Notes: generated from the sequence alone by a model not told the origin. A stretch of 64,000 bases of DNA from an uncultured Alphaproteobacteria bacterium (GCA_903822175.1 CAIJOB010000002.1:124001-188000); one strand, 5' to 3'; numbered from the stretch's first letter, positions 45,973 to 54,756 are shown. A program made the numbers and translations.

Positions 45973-46247
45973 TGTCTCAGTTTGAAATTGGACGCCGTGA
46001 CAAGCATTCCGCCGCGCCGGCCGAGACGCTACGATGGCGGCGTGAATTGGCCGACTCCCCAGATGGCGCCAGGCGTCGCGATCATCGCCGCTCTGATATG
46101 CGGCGGATGGATGTGGTCTAGCCATCAAGCACTGGCCCTGGCCGCGCCGATCACCATTGCGGTGACTGTGGCCGTCTACCTCTTCATCCGGCGCTATGGA
46201 CGTGAGCCCAATGCCTAAAGGCCCCGCTGAATTTCAAACTGAGACAC
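45972..46247. mobile_element. 276-bp element with perfect 18-bp terminal inverted repeats
   Basis: GTGTCTCAGTTTGAAATT at 45972-45989 is exactly reverse-complemented at 46230-46247. The repeat does not extend one base further on either side, which is what a mobile-element terminus looks like. There is no transposase inside, so it would be a MITE-like, non-autonomous element. A small two-helix membrane-protein frame lies within (46042-46218). No clean target-site duplication is visible, although the flanks share GCGGCTAG. An alternative is a long-range RNA hairpin. Confidence 0.6.
46042..46218 (+). CDS. Small membrane protein inside the TIR element (tentative)
   Basis: A 58-residue frame from GTG 46042 (or 51 residues from ATG 46063) encoding two hydrophobic helices: APGVAIIAALICGGWMWSS and LALAAPITIAVTVAVYLFIRR, ending GREPNA. 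No family is recognised. It occupies most of the 276-bp element bounded by inverted repeats, so it is either a passenger gene or a chance frame. Confidence 0.4.
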   Translation: MNWPTPQMAPGVAIIAALICGGWMWSSHQALALAAPITIAVTVAVYLFIRRYGREPNA

Positions 46248-46321
46248 CACCCACGCGCGGCTAGAACGCATCGCGAACACCCGGGCGCCCATTTCCCGCG
46301 CGGCGTGCTAGACAAACCCCG

Positions 46322-48667
46322 ATGTCCCCCTCTGAGTCCGACTTCGATCCCCCAGCGATGCGCGTCAGCGATCTGGCCCGCGCTGATGCCAGGCCCGCCG
46401 ACTACCTCGACGGCCTGAACCCCGAGCAACGCGCGGCGGTGGAGGCGACCGAGGGGCCCGTGCTGGTGCTGGCCGGGGCCGGCACCGGCAAGACCCGGGT
46501 GCTGACCACGCGGCTCGCCCACATCCTGGCCACCGGCAAGGCGCGGCCGTGGGAGCTGCTGGTCGTCACCTTCACCAACAAGGCCGCGCGCGAGATGCGC
46601 GAGCGGATCACCCACATCATCGGCCCGCAAGCGGAGGGCCTGCGCTGGCTCGGCACCTTCCACTCGGTCGCCGCCCAGATCCTGCGCCGCCACGCCGAGC
46701 TGGTGGGGCTGAAATCCAGTTACACGATCATCGACCAGGACGACGGCGAGCGGCTGCTGAAGCAGGTGCTGGAGGCCGAGAACGTCGACACCAAGCGCTG
46801 GACGCCCAAGGCGCTCGCCGGGCTGATCGACCACTGGAAGAACCGCGGCTGGCGCCCCGATCAGGTGCCGCCGGCCGAGAGCGCCCAGTTCGCTAACAAC
46901 AAGGGCCAGGCGCTCTACCGGCTGTATCAGGAGCGGCTGCGGATTCTGAACGCCTGCGATTTCGGCGACCTGCTGCTCCACAACCTGACGATCTTCACCT
47001 CCAGCCCCGACGTGCTGGCCGATTTCCACGGCCGCTTCCGCTACCTGCTGGTCGACGAGTACCAGGACACCAATGTCGCCCAATATCTGTGGCTGCGGCT
47101 GCTGGCCCAGAAACGGCAGAACGTCTGCTGCGTCGGCGACGACGACCAGTCGATCTATGGCTGGCGGGGCGCGGAGGTGGACAACATCCTGCGCTTCGAA
47201 CGCGACTTCCCGGGCGCCAAGGTGATCCGGCTGGAGCGCAACTACCGCTCCACCAGCCACATCCTGGCCGCCGCCTCGGGCCTGATCGCCGCCAACAAGA
47301 GCCGGCTCGGCAAGACCCTGTGGACCCAGGATCAGGGCGGCGAAAAGGTCGTGGTGCGCGGCGTCTGGGACGGCGAGGCCGAGAGCCGGCTGATCGCCGA
47401 CGAGATCGAGCGCGCCAAGAAGGGGTCTACGGATAAGAACCCCCGCAAGTTCCGCGACATGGCGATCCTGGTCCGCGCCTCTTTCCAGATGCGGGCCTTC
47501 GAAGAGCGGTTCGTGCTGCTGCAGATCCCCTACACGGTGGTCGGCGGCCCCAGGTTCTTCGAGCGCGCCGAGATCCGCGACGCCCACGCCTATCTGCGGC
47601 TGATCCAGTCGCCAGACGACGACCTGGCCTTCGAGCGCATCGTCAATGTGCCCAAACGCGGCATCGGCGAGACCACGGTGCAGAAGCTGCTTCAGGTCGC
47701 GCGACTGGGCGGCGTGCCCGCCGTGGTCGCCGCACGCCAGCTGGTGCTGACCGACGAACTGGCCGCCCGCACCCGCACCGCACTGGCCAATTTCCTCCGC
47801 GATCTATACCGCTGGCGTGTGGAAGCCGAGCGCACCGCGCACCCCCGGCTGATGGAGGCGGTGCTGGAGGAGAGCGGCTACACCGACGCCCTCAAACTGG
47901 ACAAGAGCCCGACCGCCCAGACCCGCCTGGAGAACCTTAAGGAACTCGTCCAGTCGATGGGAAACTTTGAGAATTTGCAAGCCTACCTCGAGCACGTTTC
48001 CCTGGTCATGGACCTCGACCGCGGCCCGCAGGCCGACGCCGTCCAGATCATGACCCTGCACTCCGCCAAGGGCCTGGAGTTCCCGCTGGTCTTCCTGCCC
48101 GGCTGGGAGGAAGGCGTCTTTCCATCGCAGCGTTCGATGGACGAGAAGGGCGAAAAAGGCCTCGAGGAGGAACGCCGCCTGGCCTACGTCGGCATCACCC
48201 GCGCCCGCGAGGAGGCCCGCGTCTCCTTCGCCGCCAACCGGCAGGTCTACGGCCGCTGGACCAGCCAACTGCCGAGCCGCTTCGTCGACGAACTGCCCCT
48301 GGCCAACGTCGAGGCGACGTCCGAGACAGGCTACTACGGCGGCGGCCCGGGCATGCAGCAGCACGGCAGCCGCTGGGACGAAACCCCGGCCTTCGGCACC
48401 GGCTATTCTTCCCCCGGCTGGCGACGCGCCCAGACCGCCGGCTACAAGGGCAGCCATCCCGGCCGCCAGCAGGTCATCGAGGGCGAAGGCCGCCTGGTCG
48501 CCACCTCGGCGCAGAGCGCGGCCAGCGACTTCAAGCGCGGCGACCGCGTCTTCCATCAGAAATTCGGCTACGGCGCCGTCACCGCGGTCGAGGGCAACAA
48601 ACTCACCGTCGCCTTCGAAAAGGCCGGCGAGAAAAAGGTCATCGACAGCTTCGTGGAGTTGGGGTGA
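46322..48667 (+). CDS. uvrD: UvrD/PcrA-type DNA helicase II
   Basis: SF1A 3'-5' helicase for nucleotide-excision and mismatch repair. The 781 residues contain all helicase motifs: Q-motif LNPEQRAAV, I LAGAGTGKTRV (about 51-61), Ia TFTNKAAREM, II VDEYQDTN, III GDDDQSIYGWRGA, IV LERNYRS, V MTLHSAKGLEFPLVFLPGWEEGVFP and VI EEERRLAYVGITRAR. The C-terminal Tudor-like segment KRGDRVFHQKFGYGAVTAVEGNKLTV binds RNA polymerase in PcrA/UvrD. No GTTC-N7-GTTC LexA box was found upstream. Confidence 0.96.
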   Translation: MSPSESDFDPPAMRVSDLARADARPADYLDGLNPEQRAAVEATEGPVLVLAGAGTGKTRVLTTRLAHILATGKARPWELLVVTFTNKAAREMRERITHIIGPQAEGLRWLGTFHSVAAQILRRHAELVGLKSSYTIIDQDDGERLLKQVLEAENVDTKRWTPKALAGLIDHWKNRGWRPDQVPPAESAQFANNKGQALYRLYQERLRILNACDFGDLLLHNLTIFTSSPDVLADFHGRFRYLLVDEYQDTNVAQYLWLRLLAQKRQNVCCVGDDDQSIYGWRGAEVDNILRFERDFPGAKVIRLERNYRSTSHILAAASGLIAANKSRLGKTLWTQDQGGEKVVVRGVWDGEAESRLIADEIERAKKGSTDKNPRKFRDMAILVRASFQMRAFEERFVLLQIPYTVVGGPRFFERAEIRDAHAYLRLIQSPDDDLAFERIVNVPKRGIGETTVQKLLQVARLGGVPAVVAARQLVLTDELAARTRTALANFLRDLYRWRVEAERTAHPRLMEAVLEESGYTDALKLDKSPTAQTRLENLKELVQSMGNFENLQAYLEHVSLVMDLDRGPQADAVQIMTLHSAKGLEFPLVFLPGWEEGVFPSQRSMDEKGEKGLEEERRLAYVGITRAREEARVSFAANRQVYGRWTSQLPSRFVDELPLANVEATSETGYYGGGPGMQQHGSRWDETPAFGTGYSSPGWRRAQTAGYKGSHPGRQQVIEGEGRLVATSAQSAASDFKRGDRVFHQKFGYGAVTAVEGNKLTVAFEKAGEKKVIDSFVELG

Positions 48668-48673
48668 GGCGGG

Positions 48674-48898
48674 CTATTTGCGCCGCGTCATTCCGCGGAT
48701 GGCGAAGAAGCTGAGGCCCGCCACCAGCATCAGCCCGCTGGCGACGATGGCGCCGCTCCATTTGGACGGCGCATCCAGGGCCTGGACGATGGCGGGCTCG
48801 TCGGCGTCCGGCGCGAGGTCCGGCGCCGTCTCCGCGACCGGCTTCGAGGCCGGCTTGCGAGCCGTCGCGCGCTTTACTGTCGAACTAGCCTTGGCCAC
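48674..48898 (-). CDS. Small hypothetical membrane protein
   Basis: A 74-residue protein from GTG 48898 (GGGAG and AGG upstream). A basic N-terminus (SSTVKRATARKPASKP) and an acidic linker (ETAPDLAPDADEPA) precede one transmembrane helix (SGAIVASGLMLVAGLSFFAIRG) and a basic tail (TRRK), so it is a single-pass protein with the tail in the cytoplasm. A longer frame to 48997 is possible but less likely. No family recognised; convergent with uvrD across 6 bp. Confidence 0.6.
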   Translation of the reverse strand: MAKASSTVKRATARKPASKPVAETAPDLAPDADEPAIVQALDAPSKWSGAIVASGLMLVAGLSFFAIRGMTRRK

Positions 48899-48999
48899 CG
48901 CCTGAGCTCCCGCGTCGCACCGCCGCCAGCTTAGCCCTGAACCAATCCCGCGCCCAAGCGCTCTAGCGCCGACCTCCTTCGCAACAGCGGACAGCAAGC

Positions 49000-49509
49000 G
49001 TGAAACTTTTCCTCGCCGGCGATCTGAAAGTCTTCCTGCCCGGAGCCGCGGCCGCCCTCGCCATCGGCCTGCTGCTGGGCGGCGCGATGCAACCGCACCT
49101 GGACGCCGACGACCGGCCGGCCGGGCCGCAGATTGTCGCCGCGTCCTCGGGCGAACGGTCGTCCGACCCCGTCGACGCCGGCCTCGCCCTGGCCGCGTAT
49201 CATGGCCGGGTCCCTGACTATGTGCTGGGCACGGACTGGAAGAAGACCATGGCCTGGCCGGACGAGCGCGCCGCCGTTTCGGCGCCAGAGCGGGTGGCTG
49301 TGCAGGACGACACCGCGGCGGCCGACGCTCCGGCGACCTTCACCCGCACGGCCTATGACGAGCCGCCCCACCAGCCGCCTGCCTACCCATCGCTGCGCGG
49401 CGGCGCGGGCCCCAAGGCGGGAGCGACCGTGCACGCCGCCACCGACGCCGATGTGGCCGCCGACGACGACACCCTGCCGGCGAACACCCAGGGCGCCGAT
49501 CAGGGCTGA
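49000..49509 (+). CDS. Hypothetical membrane-anchored protein
   Basis: A 169-residue protein from GTG 49000. One N-terminal hydrophobic segment (VFLPGAAAALAIGLLLGGAM, about residues 11-30) would anchor it; the rest is acidic and proline/alanine-rich with a conserved-looking core (DAGLALAAYHGRVPDYVLGTDWKKTMAWPDERAA). No family recognised. It lies 41 bp upstream of prmA on the same strand and may share a transcript. Confidence 0.6.
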   Translation: MKLFLAGDLKVFLPGAAAALAIGLLLGGAMQPHLDADDRPAGPQIVAASSGERSSDPVDAGLALAAYHGRVPDYVLGTDWKKTMAWPDERAAVSAPERVAVQDDTAAADAPATFTRTAYDEPPHQPPAYPSLRGGAGPKAGATVHAATDADVAADDDTLPANTQGADQG

Positions 49510-49550
49510 AGTCCCTCGCCTTTCGCGCGCTCCCCCGCTAGAGGCGGGCG

Positions 49551-50417
49551 ATGAGTTCAGACGCCGTCCAGACCATTGCGAGAGGCCCGCGCGCCGTGGC
49601 CGAGGCCGCAGCCCTCGCCATCGACGCCGAGTCCGCCACCGAGAGCCTCACCTATTCCATCCTGGAGGAGGACGAGGACCACGACGTCTGGCGCATCGAC
49701 GCCTTCCCGACCACCGAGGAGGAACAGGCGGCCCTGGTCGTCACCCTGAGCGCCTTCCCGGCGCTGCGCGTGGTCACCGAGAAGCTCGCCGACGCCGACT
49801 GGCTGGCCATGGCGCTCTCCGGCCTGCCGCCGGTCCGCGCCGGCCGCTTCTTCGTCTATGGCGCGCACGACCGGGGCCTGGCGCCGCCGAGCACAGTCAA
49901 CCTGCGGATCGAGGCCGGCGCTGCCTTCGGCACCGGACACCACGGCACCACCGTCGGCTGCCTGCTGGCCTTCGACCAGTTGTTGAAGCGCCGGCGGTTC
50001 GCCCGCGTGCTGGACGTGGGTTGCGGCACCGGCGTCCTGGCCATCGCCGCGGCGCGGACCGGATCGCGCGTGGCGCTGGGCACCGACATCGACGCACCCT
50101 CCGTCCGCATCGCCAACGAGAACGCCAAGCTGAACCGGGCCAAGGCGCGCTTCGTCCACGCCAGCGGCCTGAACGACGCCCGGGTTCGGCGACCGGCCCC
50201 CTACGACCTGGTCTTCGCCAACATCCTGGCGCCGCCGCTGGTGGCCCTGTCGCAGGACATCAAGGGCGCGCTCAAGCCCGGCGGCTACGCGATCCTGTCG
50301 GGCCTGCTGCGCACCCAGGAACGCCGCGTGACGGCGGCCTATGTCTCGCGGGGCTTTAGGCTTGAGCGGCGCATCCGCCGCGACGCCTGGTCGGCGCTGG
50401 TGCTGCGTCGCGCCTAG
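49551..50417 (+). CDS. prmA: Ribosomal protein L11 methyltransferase
   Basis: SAM-dependent methyltransferase that trimethylates ribosomal protein L11. The 288-residue protein has the PrmA preface [10 protein letters not shown] (about residues 125-134), the SAM motif [35 protein letters not shown] and the active-site-like [13 protein letters not shown]. It is one of the divergent alphaproteobacterial PrmA proteins with a slightly shortened N-terminal domain. The stop overlaps the convergent NTF2-like gene in CTAG. Confidence 0.92.
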   Translation: MSSDAVQTIARGPRAVAEAAALAIDAESATESLTYSILEEDEDHDVWRIDAFPTTEEEQAALVVTLSAFPALRVVTEKLADADWLAMALSGLPPVRAGRFFVYGAHDRGLAPPSTVNLRIEAGAAFGTGHHGTTVGCLLAFDQLLKRRRFARVLDVGCGTGVLAIAAARTGSRVALGTDIDAPSVRIANENAKLNRAKARFVHASGLNDARVRRPAPYDLVFANILAPPLVALSQDIKGALKPGGYAILSGLLRTQERRVTAAYVSRGFRLERRIRRDAWSALVLRRA

Positions 50418-50869
50418 TCGGTCGCCGATTTGCAGGAGATCTTGGCCGAGGCGCTCATGCCGATCAGCCGGACGATCCGCCAGCCATCGGGGAAACGGCG
50501 CAGCACATAGAGCGTCGCGCGGTCCTTTGGCGGTAGCGCCGTCCCATCGGCTTTGAGCCGGGAAAAACGCATTTCCGCCAGGGCCTGATCGGGGCCGACC
50601 ACGCAGGCCTCGATGCCGGCGTTGGTCGAGTGGTCGTAGCCCTGGGCCTTCAGCCGCGCGAACTCGGCGGCGATGCCAGCCTCGCTGGCCATCGGGTTCG
50701 GAGGGTCCAGGCGATAGATGCGCGCGTTGATCGCCGCCGCGTCGTGGGCGTTCCAGAGGCTGAGGTACTGCTCCATGACCGCCTTGACCTCGGCGCCGCG
50801 CTCATCGGCGCGGGCGGCGCCCGTGGCGGCGGACATGAGAACGGCGGCGATGAGGATCAGGCGGCGCAT
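50414..50869 (-). CDS. Secreted NTF2/SnoaL-like protein
   Basis: A 151-residue protein with a signal peptide ([20 protein letters not shown]) and a cystatin/NTF2-like fold: [34 protein letters not shown], then [14 protein letters not shown] and [17 protein letters not shown]. The pattern resembles SnoaL-like periplasmic proteins with unknown ligands. Two cysteines at about residues 90 and 146 may form a disulfide. Divergent partner none; it precedes the GIY-YIG gene region on the same strand. Confidence 0.72.
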   Translation of the reverse strand: MRRLILIAAVLMSAATGAARADERGAEVKAVMEQYLSLWNAHDAAAINARIYRLDPPNPMASEAGIAAEFARLKAQGYDHSTNAGIEACVVGPDQALAEMRFSRLKADGTALPPKDRATLYVLRRFPDGWRIVRLIGMSASAKISCKSATD

Positions 50870-50893
50870 GAGCCCATCTGACCCGAAAAGGCG

Positions 50894-51238
50894 CTAGCCA
50901 ACCAGCTTGTTCGCGCCGAGCGTCTCGCGCCAATGGGCGACGCGTTCCTTCAGCAGCGTCTCCCGGCCGACCGAACCTAGCTCCTCGGTATCGACCTCCT
51001 CCAAGACCTCGAACGAAAACGACGCCTCGCCGTGTTCGCGCCAGGCCGCCAGCACGGCCCGGTTCGGGTGCCCGCCCTGGCGCAGACCGAACCAGATACG
51101 GTTCTGCATCTGGGTGACGTTGGGCGCGACGCCGATCCACGCCTCGCCGCTCGCCGCGCAACGCACGGCGAAGATCCCGTGGGAGACCTTCCGGTCCTTG
51201 TAGTCCCGGATCGCCTCGCGTCGGCTCTGCTTGTCCAT
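50894..51238 (-). CDS. GIY-YIG nuclease-fold family protein
   Basis: A 114-residue protein. HGIFAVRCAASGEAWIGVAPNVTQMQNRIWFGLRQGGHPNRAVLAAWREHGEASFSFEVLEEV follows the GIY-YIG fold, but the signature is weak: GIF and WIG stand where GIY and YIG normally are, and the catalytic Arg and Glu are not clearly placed. It may be a non-catalytic relative. The family is common and uncharacterised in alphaproteobacteria. A palindrome (51273-51290) lies between it and the divergent aminopeptidase gene. Confidence 0.75.
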   Translation of the reverse strand: MDKQSRREAIRDYKDRKVSHGIFAVRCAASGEAWIGVAPNVTQMQNRIWFGLRQGGHPNRAVLAAWREHGEASFSFEVLEEVDTEELGSVGRETLLKERVAHWRETLGANKLVG

Positions 51239-51272
51239 GGGCTCCCTCTAGGTCGCGAAACGCCTTCTGTCA

Positions 51273-51290
51273 ATTTCACCCGGGTAAAAT
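51273..51290. promoter_or_regulatory. Palindrome around ACCCGGGT between GIY-YIG and aminopeptidase P genes
   Basis: ATTT-C-ACCCGGGT-A-AAAT is symmetric at 16 of 18 positions. It sits 34 bp before the GIY-YIG start and 55 bp before the aminopeptidase start, AT-flanked in a GC-rich background. A TetR- or MarR-type operator is plausible; the regulator is unknown. Confidence 0.5.
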
Positions 51291-51345
51291 AGAAACCGCC
51301 CCGCGCCCTTGGCCCACCGCGCCCGAAAGGATTACATCCCGCGCC

Positions 51346-53160
51346 ATGCGCCAGACCTTCGACGAAACCACCGACCGCTCCTTCGGCCCCAAGCATGTGC
51401 CGCTGATCCGCAAGGCCATGGCCGACCAGGGGCTGGACGGCTTCGTCGTGCCGCATGAGGATGAGCATCAGAACGAATACCTGCCCGCCGCCAACGACCG
51501 GCTGGCCTGGGCGACCGGATTCACCGGCTCGGCTGGCGCCGCGGTGATCCTGAAGGACAAGGCCGCGGTCTTCGTCGACGGGCGCTACACCCTGCAGGTC
51601 CGCGACCAGGTGGATCAGGGGTCCTTCGAGATCCGCGATCTCGTCGAGGGCGGTGTGCCCGCCTACATCGAGGCCGCCACGGCCCGCGGCCAGGTGATAG
51701 GCTACGATCCGCGCCTGCACAGCCCCGATGCGCTCGACCGCCTGCGCAGCGCCGCCGCCAAGACCGGCGCGGAACTGCGGCCGGTGACGCCGAACCCGCT
51801 CGACACCGCCTGGGGCCAGGCCCGTCCGCCGCAACCGGCGGCCCCGGTCGTGCCGCATCCCCTGCAGTACGCCGGCGAAGAATCGGCCTCCAAGCGCCAC
51901 CGGCTGGGCGAAGGCCTCGCCGCGCGGGGCGCCCAGGCCGCGGTGATCACCGCGCCGGCCTCCATCGCCTGGCTGTTCAACATCCGCGGCGGCGATGTCA
52001 TCCGCTCGCCCCTGCCGCTCGGCCAGGCGATCCTGAACGCCGATGGTTCGGCGCGCCTGTTCCTCGACCCCGCCAAGGTGACGCCGGACCTGCCGGCCTG
52101 GCTCGGCAACGAGGTGCGGCTGGAAACGCCCGCCGACCTGCCCCAGGCGCTGGCCGAACTGCGCGGCCAGCAGGTGCTGGTCGATCCGGCGGTCTCGTCG
52201 TCCTGGTACTTCGAGGCCTTGGCCGGCGCCGGGGCCGCCGCCCAGCGCGGCGAAGACCCCTGCGTCATGCCCCGGGCCTGCAAGAACGCGGTGGAGATCG
52301 CCGGGACCAAGCGGGCCCACGTCCGCGATGGCGCCGCGCTCACCCGCTTCCTCCACTGGGTCGCCACGGAGGGCCAGATCAATCCGCCGGACGAAATCGA
52401 GGCGGTCTCCAAGCTGGAGGCCTTCCGCGAGGAAACCGGCGCGCTAAAGGACCTCTCCTTCGACACCATCGCCGGCGCCGCCTCAAATGGAGCGATCGTC
52501 CACTACCGGCCGACGCAGCGGCTCAACAAGCGCACCGAAAAGGGCTCGCTGCTGCTGGTCGATTCGGGCGCCCAATACCTGGACGGCACCACCGACGTCA
52601 CCCGCACCGTCGCCATCGGCGAGCCGACGGCAGAGATGTGCGAACGGTTCACCCTGGTGCTCAAAGGCCATCTGGCCCTGGCCCGGGTGCGCTTTCCGGC
52701 CGGCACGACTGGCTCGGCTCTGGACGCGCTCGCCCGCGTGGCGCTGTGGGCGCATGGGCTGGACTACGACCACGGCACCGGCCACGGCGTCGGCTCCTAC
52801 CTGGGCGTGCACGAGGGGCCGCACCGGATCGCCAAGCTGCCGAACTTGGTCGCCCTGCGCCCGGGGATGATCGTCTCCAACGAGCCCGGCTACTACAAGG
52901 AAGGCGGCTACGGCATCCGCATCGAAACCCTGCAATATGTCACGCCGGCGACGCCGATCGCCGGCGGCGAGCGGCCGATGCTGGGTTTCGAGACCCTGAC
53001 GCTGGCGCCGATCGACCGGCGTCTGGTGGTCGCCGCGATGCTGACGCCCGAGGAAACCGCCCAGCTCGACGCCTACCATGCGCGGGTTCTGGCCGAGGTC
53101 GGCCCCCTGCTTCCGGCCGAGGTTAAGACCTGGCTCGAAGGCGCCTGCGCGCCGCTCTGA
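51346..53160 (+). CDS. Aminopeptidase P family Xaa-Pro peptidase (M24B)
   Basis: A 604-residue two-metal peptidase that releases N-terminal residues preceding proline. Two creatinase-like N-terminal domains (about 1-310) precede the pita-bread catalytic domain: LLLVDSGAQYLDGTTDVTRT (first metal Asp), DHGTGHGVGSYLGVHEGPHRI (His), NEPGYYKEGGYGIRIE (Glu) and the final Glu. The long, three-domain size matches cytosolic aminopeptidase P1. Terminated perhaps by the hairpin at 53194. Confidence 0.93.
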   Translation: MRQTFDETTDRSFGPKHVPLIRKAMADQGLDGFVVPHEDEHQNEYLPAANDRLAWATGFTGSAGAAVILKDKAAVFVDGRYTLQVRDQVDQGSFEIRDLVEGGVPAYIEAATARGQVIGYDPRLHSPDALDRLRSAAAKTGAELRPVTPNPLDTAWGQARPPQPAAPVVPHPLQYAGEESASKRHRLGEGLAARGAQAAVITAPASIAWLFNIRGGDVIRSPLPLGQAILNADGSARLFLDPAKVTPDLPAWLGNEVRLETPADLPQALAELRGQQVLVDPAVSSSWYFEALAGAGAAAQRGEDPCVMPRACKNAVEIAGTKRAHVRDGAALTRFLHWVATEGQINPPDEIEAVSKLEAFREETGALKDLSFDTIAGAASNGAIVHYRPTQRLNKRTEKGSLLLVDSGAQYLDGTTDVTRTVAIGEPTAEMCERFTLVLKGHLALARVRFPAGTTGSALDALARVALWAHGLDYDHGTGHGVGSYLGVHEGPHRIAKLPNLVALRPGMIVSNEPGYYKEGGYGIRIETLQYVTPATPIAGGERPMLGFETLTLAPIDRRLVVAAMLTPEETAQLDAYHARVLAEVGPLLPAEVKTWLEGACAPL

Positions 53161-53193
53161 GCGCCTCGCGCGGTCAGGGCTAGCAACCACCGG

Positions 53194-53216
53194 ACCTGCG
53201 GCAGCCTGCCGCAGGT
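53194..53216. terminator. Hairpin after aminopeptidase P
   Basis: ACCTGCGGCA-GCC-TGCCGCAGGT is a perfect 10-bp stem with a 3-base loop, 33 bases after the stop of the aminopeptidase gene. It is not followed by a T-tract. It is the best candidate for a transcript end here. Confidence 0.55.
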
Positions 53217-53383
53217 GAAGCGCCGCCTCCGGGCGTCGCCTGCCCAGTCACAGACCGGGCCACGGCCTTAAATTCCCAGAATGCAACCGCCGCAAGTTCT
53301 GTGGAACCCACCGCCATTCTGGTCGTTCAGCCAATTGAGTTCGCAAACCGCTCAATGCGCCGACGCCTTCTACTTCGTGACAT

Positions 53384-53555
53384 GTTCGTTATGTTCTAAT
53401 GTATTAGAATAATCATCGAAGCATCGGCAAGTTGTGGTTATCGCGATAACGCCTGGCGATCCGGCACGGCTAAGCTGCGCGGGCTAACGGCGTTCGCCAT
53501 GTTCTAGATCTCGCCGTCACATTTCATACGAGTGTTTACGCACCGATGGTCGGTG
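53384..53555. promoter_or_regulatory. Cluster of palindromes and direct repeats upstream of the receptor remnant
   Basis: Two copies of GTTCGYYATGTTCTA 108 bp apart; in the first copy the final GTTCTA runs into the perfect palindrome TTCTAAT-GT-ATTAGAA at 53394-53409. A further perfect inverted repeat CACCGA-TGG-TCGGTG lies at 53541-53555. Their spacing relative to the TTG at 53742 suits operators or activator sites. The GTTC-N5-GTTC core is not the N7 LexA box. Confidence 0.45.
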
Positions 53556-53741
53556 TCTCGGTACTTATGTGGCCATTATGCGACATATTGGTGATCGTGT
53601 TGTCAAACACTTCGCAATGCGCGTTGACCCAAAACTCTAGTCGAAGCTAACTCCGGAGTAATCGGGGCCAAATCTGGTCCTGGGTTGGCAATTGTTGGGG
53701 AGCGGTTCCGCCGTCATCGGCCGACCGCCGGAGGATCTAGA

Positions 53742-54450
53742 CCTTGAAAATTCGAAGCACCCGAGAGCGCCTGCTGGCCTCTTCGATGATCTGCGGGGCG
53801 GCCTTCCTAGGCCTCTCCGCGACCCGCAAGTGACCTACGTCGGCATCAGCGTCTTCACCAACGGGGCCAACACCCGCACCGATGGCGCCGAGCTGACCGC
53901 CAACTACGCTTCGGACTTCGGCGACATGGGCCACGTCGATTGGTCGCTGGGCGTCAACTACAACAAGACGACGCTCACCAAGCTGTTCCCCCTGCCGGCG
54001 GCGGTGACCTCGGCGGCGATCGGACAGACGGTGCTGCTGGGCCCGAACGCCACCGACACCCTGACCTCGGCAGTGCCGCGGGAAAAGGTGATCGGCGGCG
54101 CCTATTGGACGCTGGGCAAGTGGAGCGCCAACCTGCGCGACACGATCTACGGCAAGACCTCGGAACGCTACAGCCTGGACGGCACCGGCAACGGTGGCGT
54201 CAACACCAGCATCCCGGTCACCAGCATCACCGACCTGGAAGTCGCCTATGCGATCCGCGATGACCTGAAGCTGGCGGTGGGCGCGAACAACCTGTTCGAC
54301 CACCATCCGCCGGCCATGCCCAACGTCTCCAATGGCGGGGGCGGCGTGCGGCCGGCCGATGGCAACAACGTCTACGGCGAGCCGCTGCAGTACTCCCCGT
54401 TCGGGATCAACGGCGGCTACTACTACGGCAGGATCACCTTCACGTTCTGA
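53742..54450 (+). pseudogene. TonB-dependent receptor remnant with internal deletion
   Basis: The first 29 codons from TTG 53742 encode a receptor signal peptide (start KIRSTRERLLASS, then MICGAAFLGLSAT) and hit a stop at 53829. From about 53820 a second frame encodes roughly the last 205 residues of a TonB receptor barrel (GAELTANYASDFGDMGHVDWSLGVNYN, AVGANNLFDHHPP, GGYYYGRITFTF with the terminal Phe). The plug and most of the barrel are missing and the two frames do not match, so a large deletion fused signal peptide to C-terminus. The upstream region still looks intact, suggesting a recent event. Annotation tools may call 53692-54450 as one gene. Confidence 0.85.
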
Positions 54451-54471
54451 CCGTCGTCCATTCAACGACGG
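54451..54471. terminator. Hairpin right after the receptor stop
   Basis: CCGTCGT-CCATTCA-ACGACGG, a perfect 7-bp stem, begins at the base following the TGA of the receptor remnant. No T-tract follows. Likely the original receptor terminator. Confidence 0.5.
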
Positions 54472-54756
54472 CCGCTGGGCCAAAGCCGTGGGGTCGAGTC
54501 GAAAGGCTCGGCCCCATTGCTTTTGGGCCCGCCCAGACTCGGCCGCCGAACCGGGCCCAGGTCGCCGAACCTGTGATGTCCGATTGAGGGCGCCCAGCGA
54601 ACCAGACTGATCAGAATCTGAGCGACGAGGGCCGCTGGAGCCCTCCGCGCGCGCCGATCCACAACCCTCGACTGCGGTCCCTCGCCACCCAGGCCTAGAA
54701 GGAAGATGACCCGTCCGCGCCATGTCTCGGACGGCCAGTGATCCTTGAGGTGCGCA
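54472..54756. other. 285-bp intergenic region before the TSUP gene
   Basis: No gene is supported; frames here lack family resemblance. It is GC-rich with several GGGCCC-type short inverted repeats (around 54530-54560) but no clear operator. GAGGTG at 54747-54752 is the ribosome-binding site for the TSUP permease. Confidence 0.5.

Larger units (their letters stand above)
53161..53741. other. 580-bp intergenic region upstream of the TonB-receptor remnant
   Basis: No gene is seen. From about 53380 onwards it is clearly richer in A and T than the rest of the window. It contains the hairpin at 53194-53216, the perfect palindrome TTCTAAT-GT-ATTAGAA (53394-53409), a 15-base near-repeat GTTCG(T/C)(T/C)ATGTTCTA at 53384-53398 and 53492-53506, and CACCGA-TGG-TCGGTG (53541-53555). 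GGAGG just before 53742 is the ribosome-binding site of the receptor remnant. It looks like a full regulatory region left over from a functional receptor gene. Confidence 0.6.

Noticed and set aside
53384..53396. Possible LexA (SOS) box GTTCGTTATGTTC
   Set aside because: Spacing is 5 rather than the 7 bases of the alphaproteobacterial GTTC-N7-GTTC box, and no SOS gene follows.
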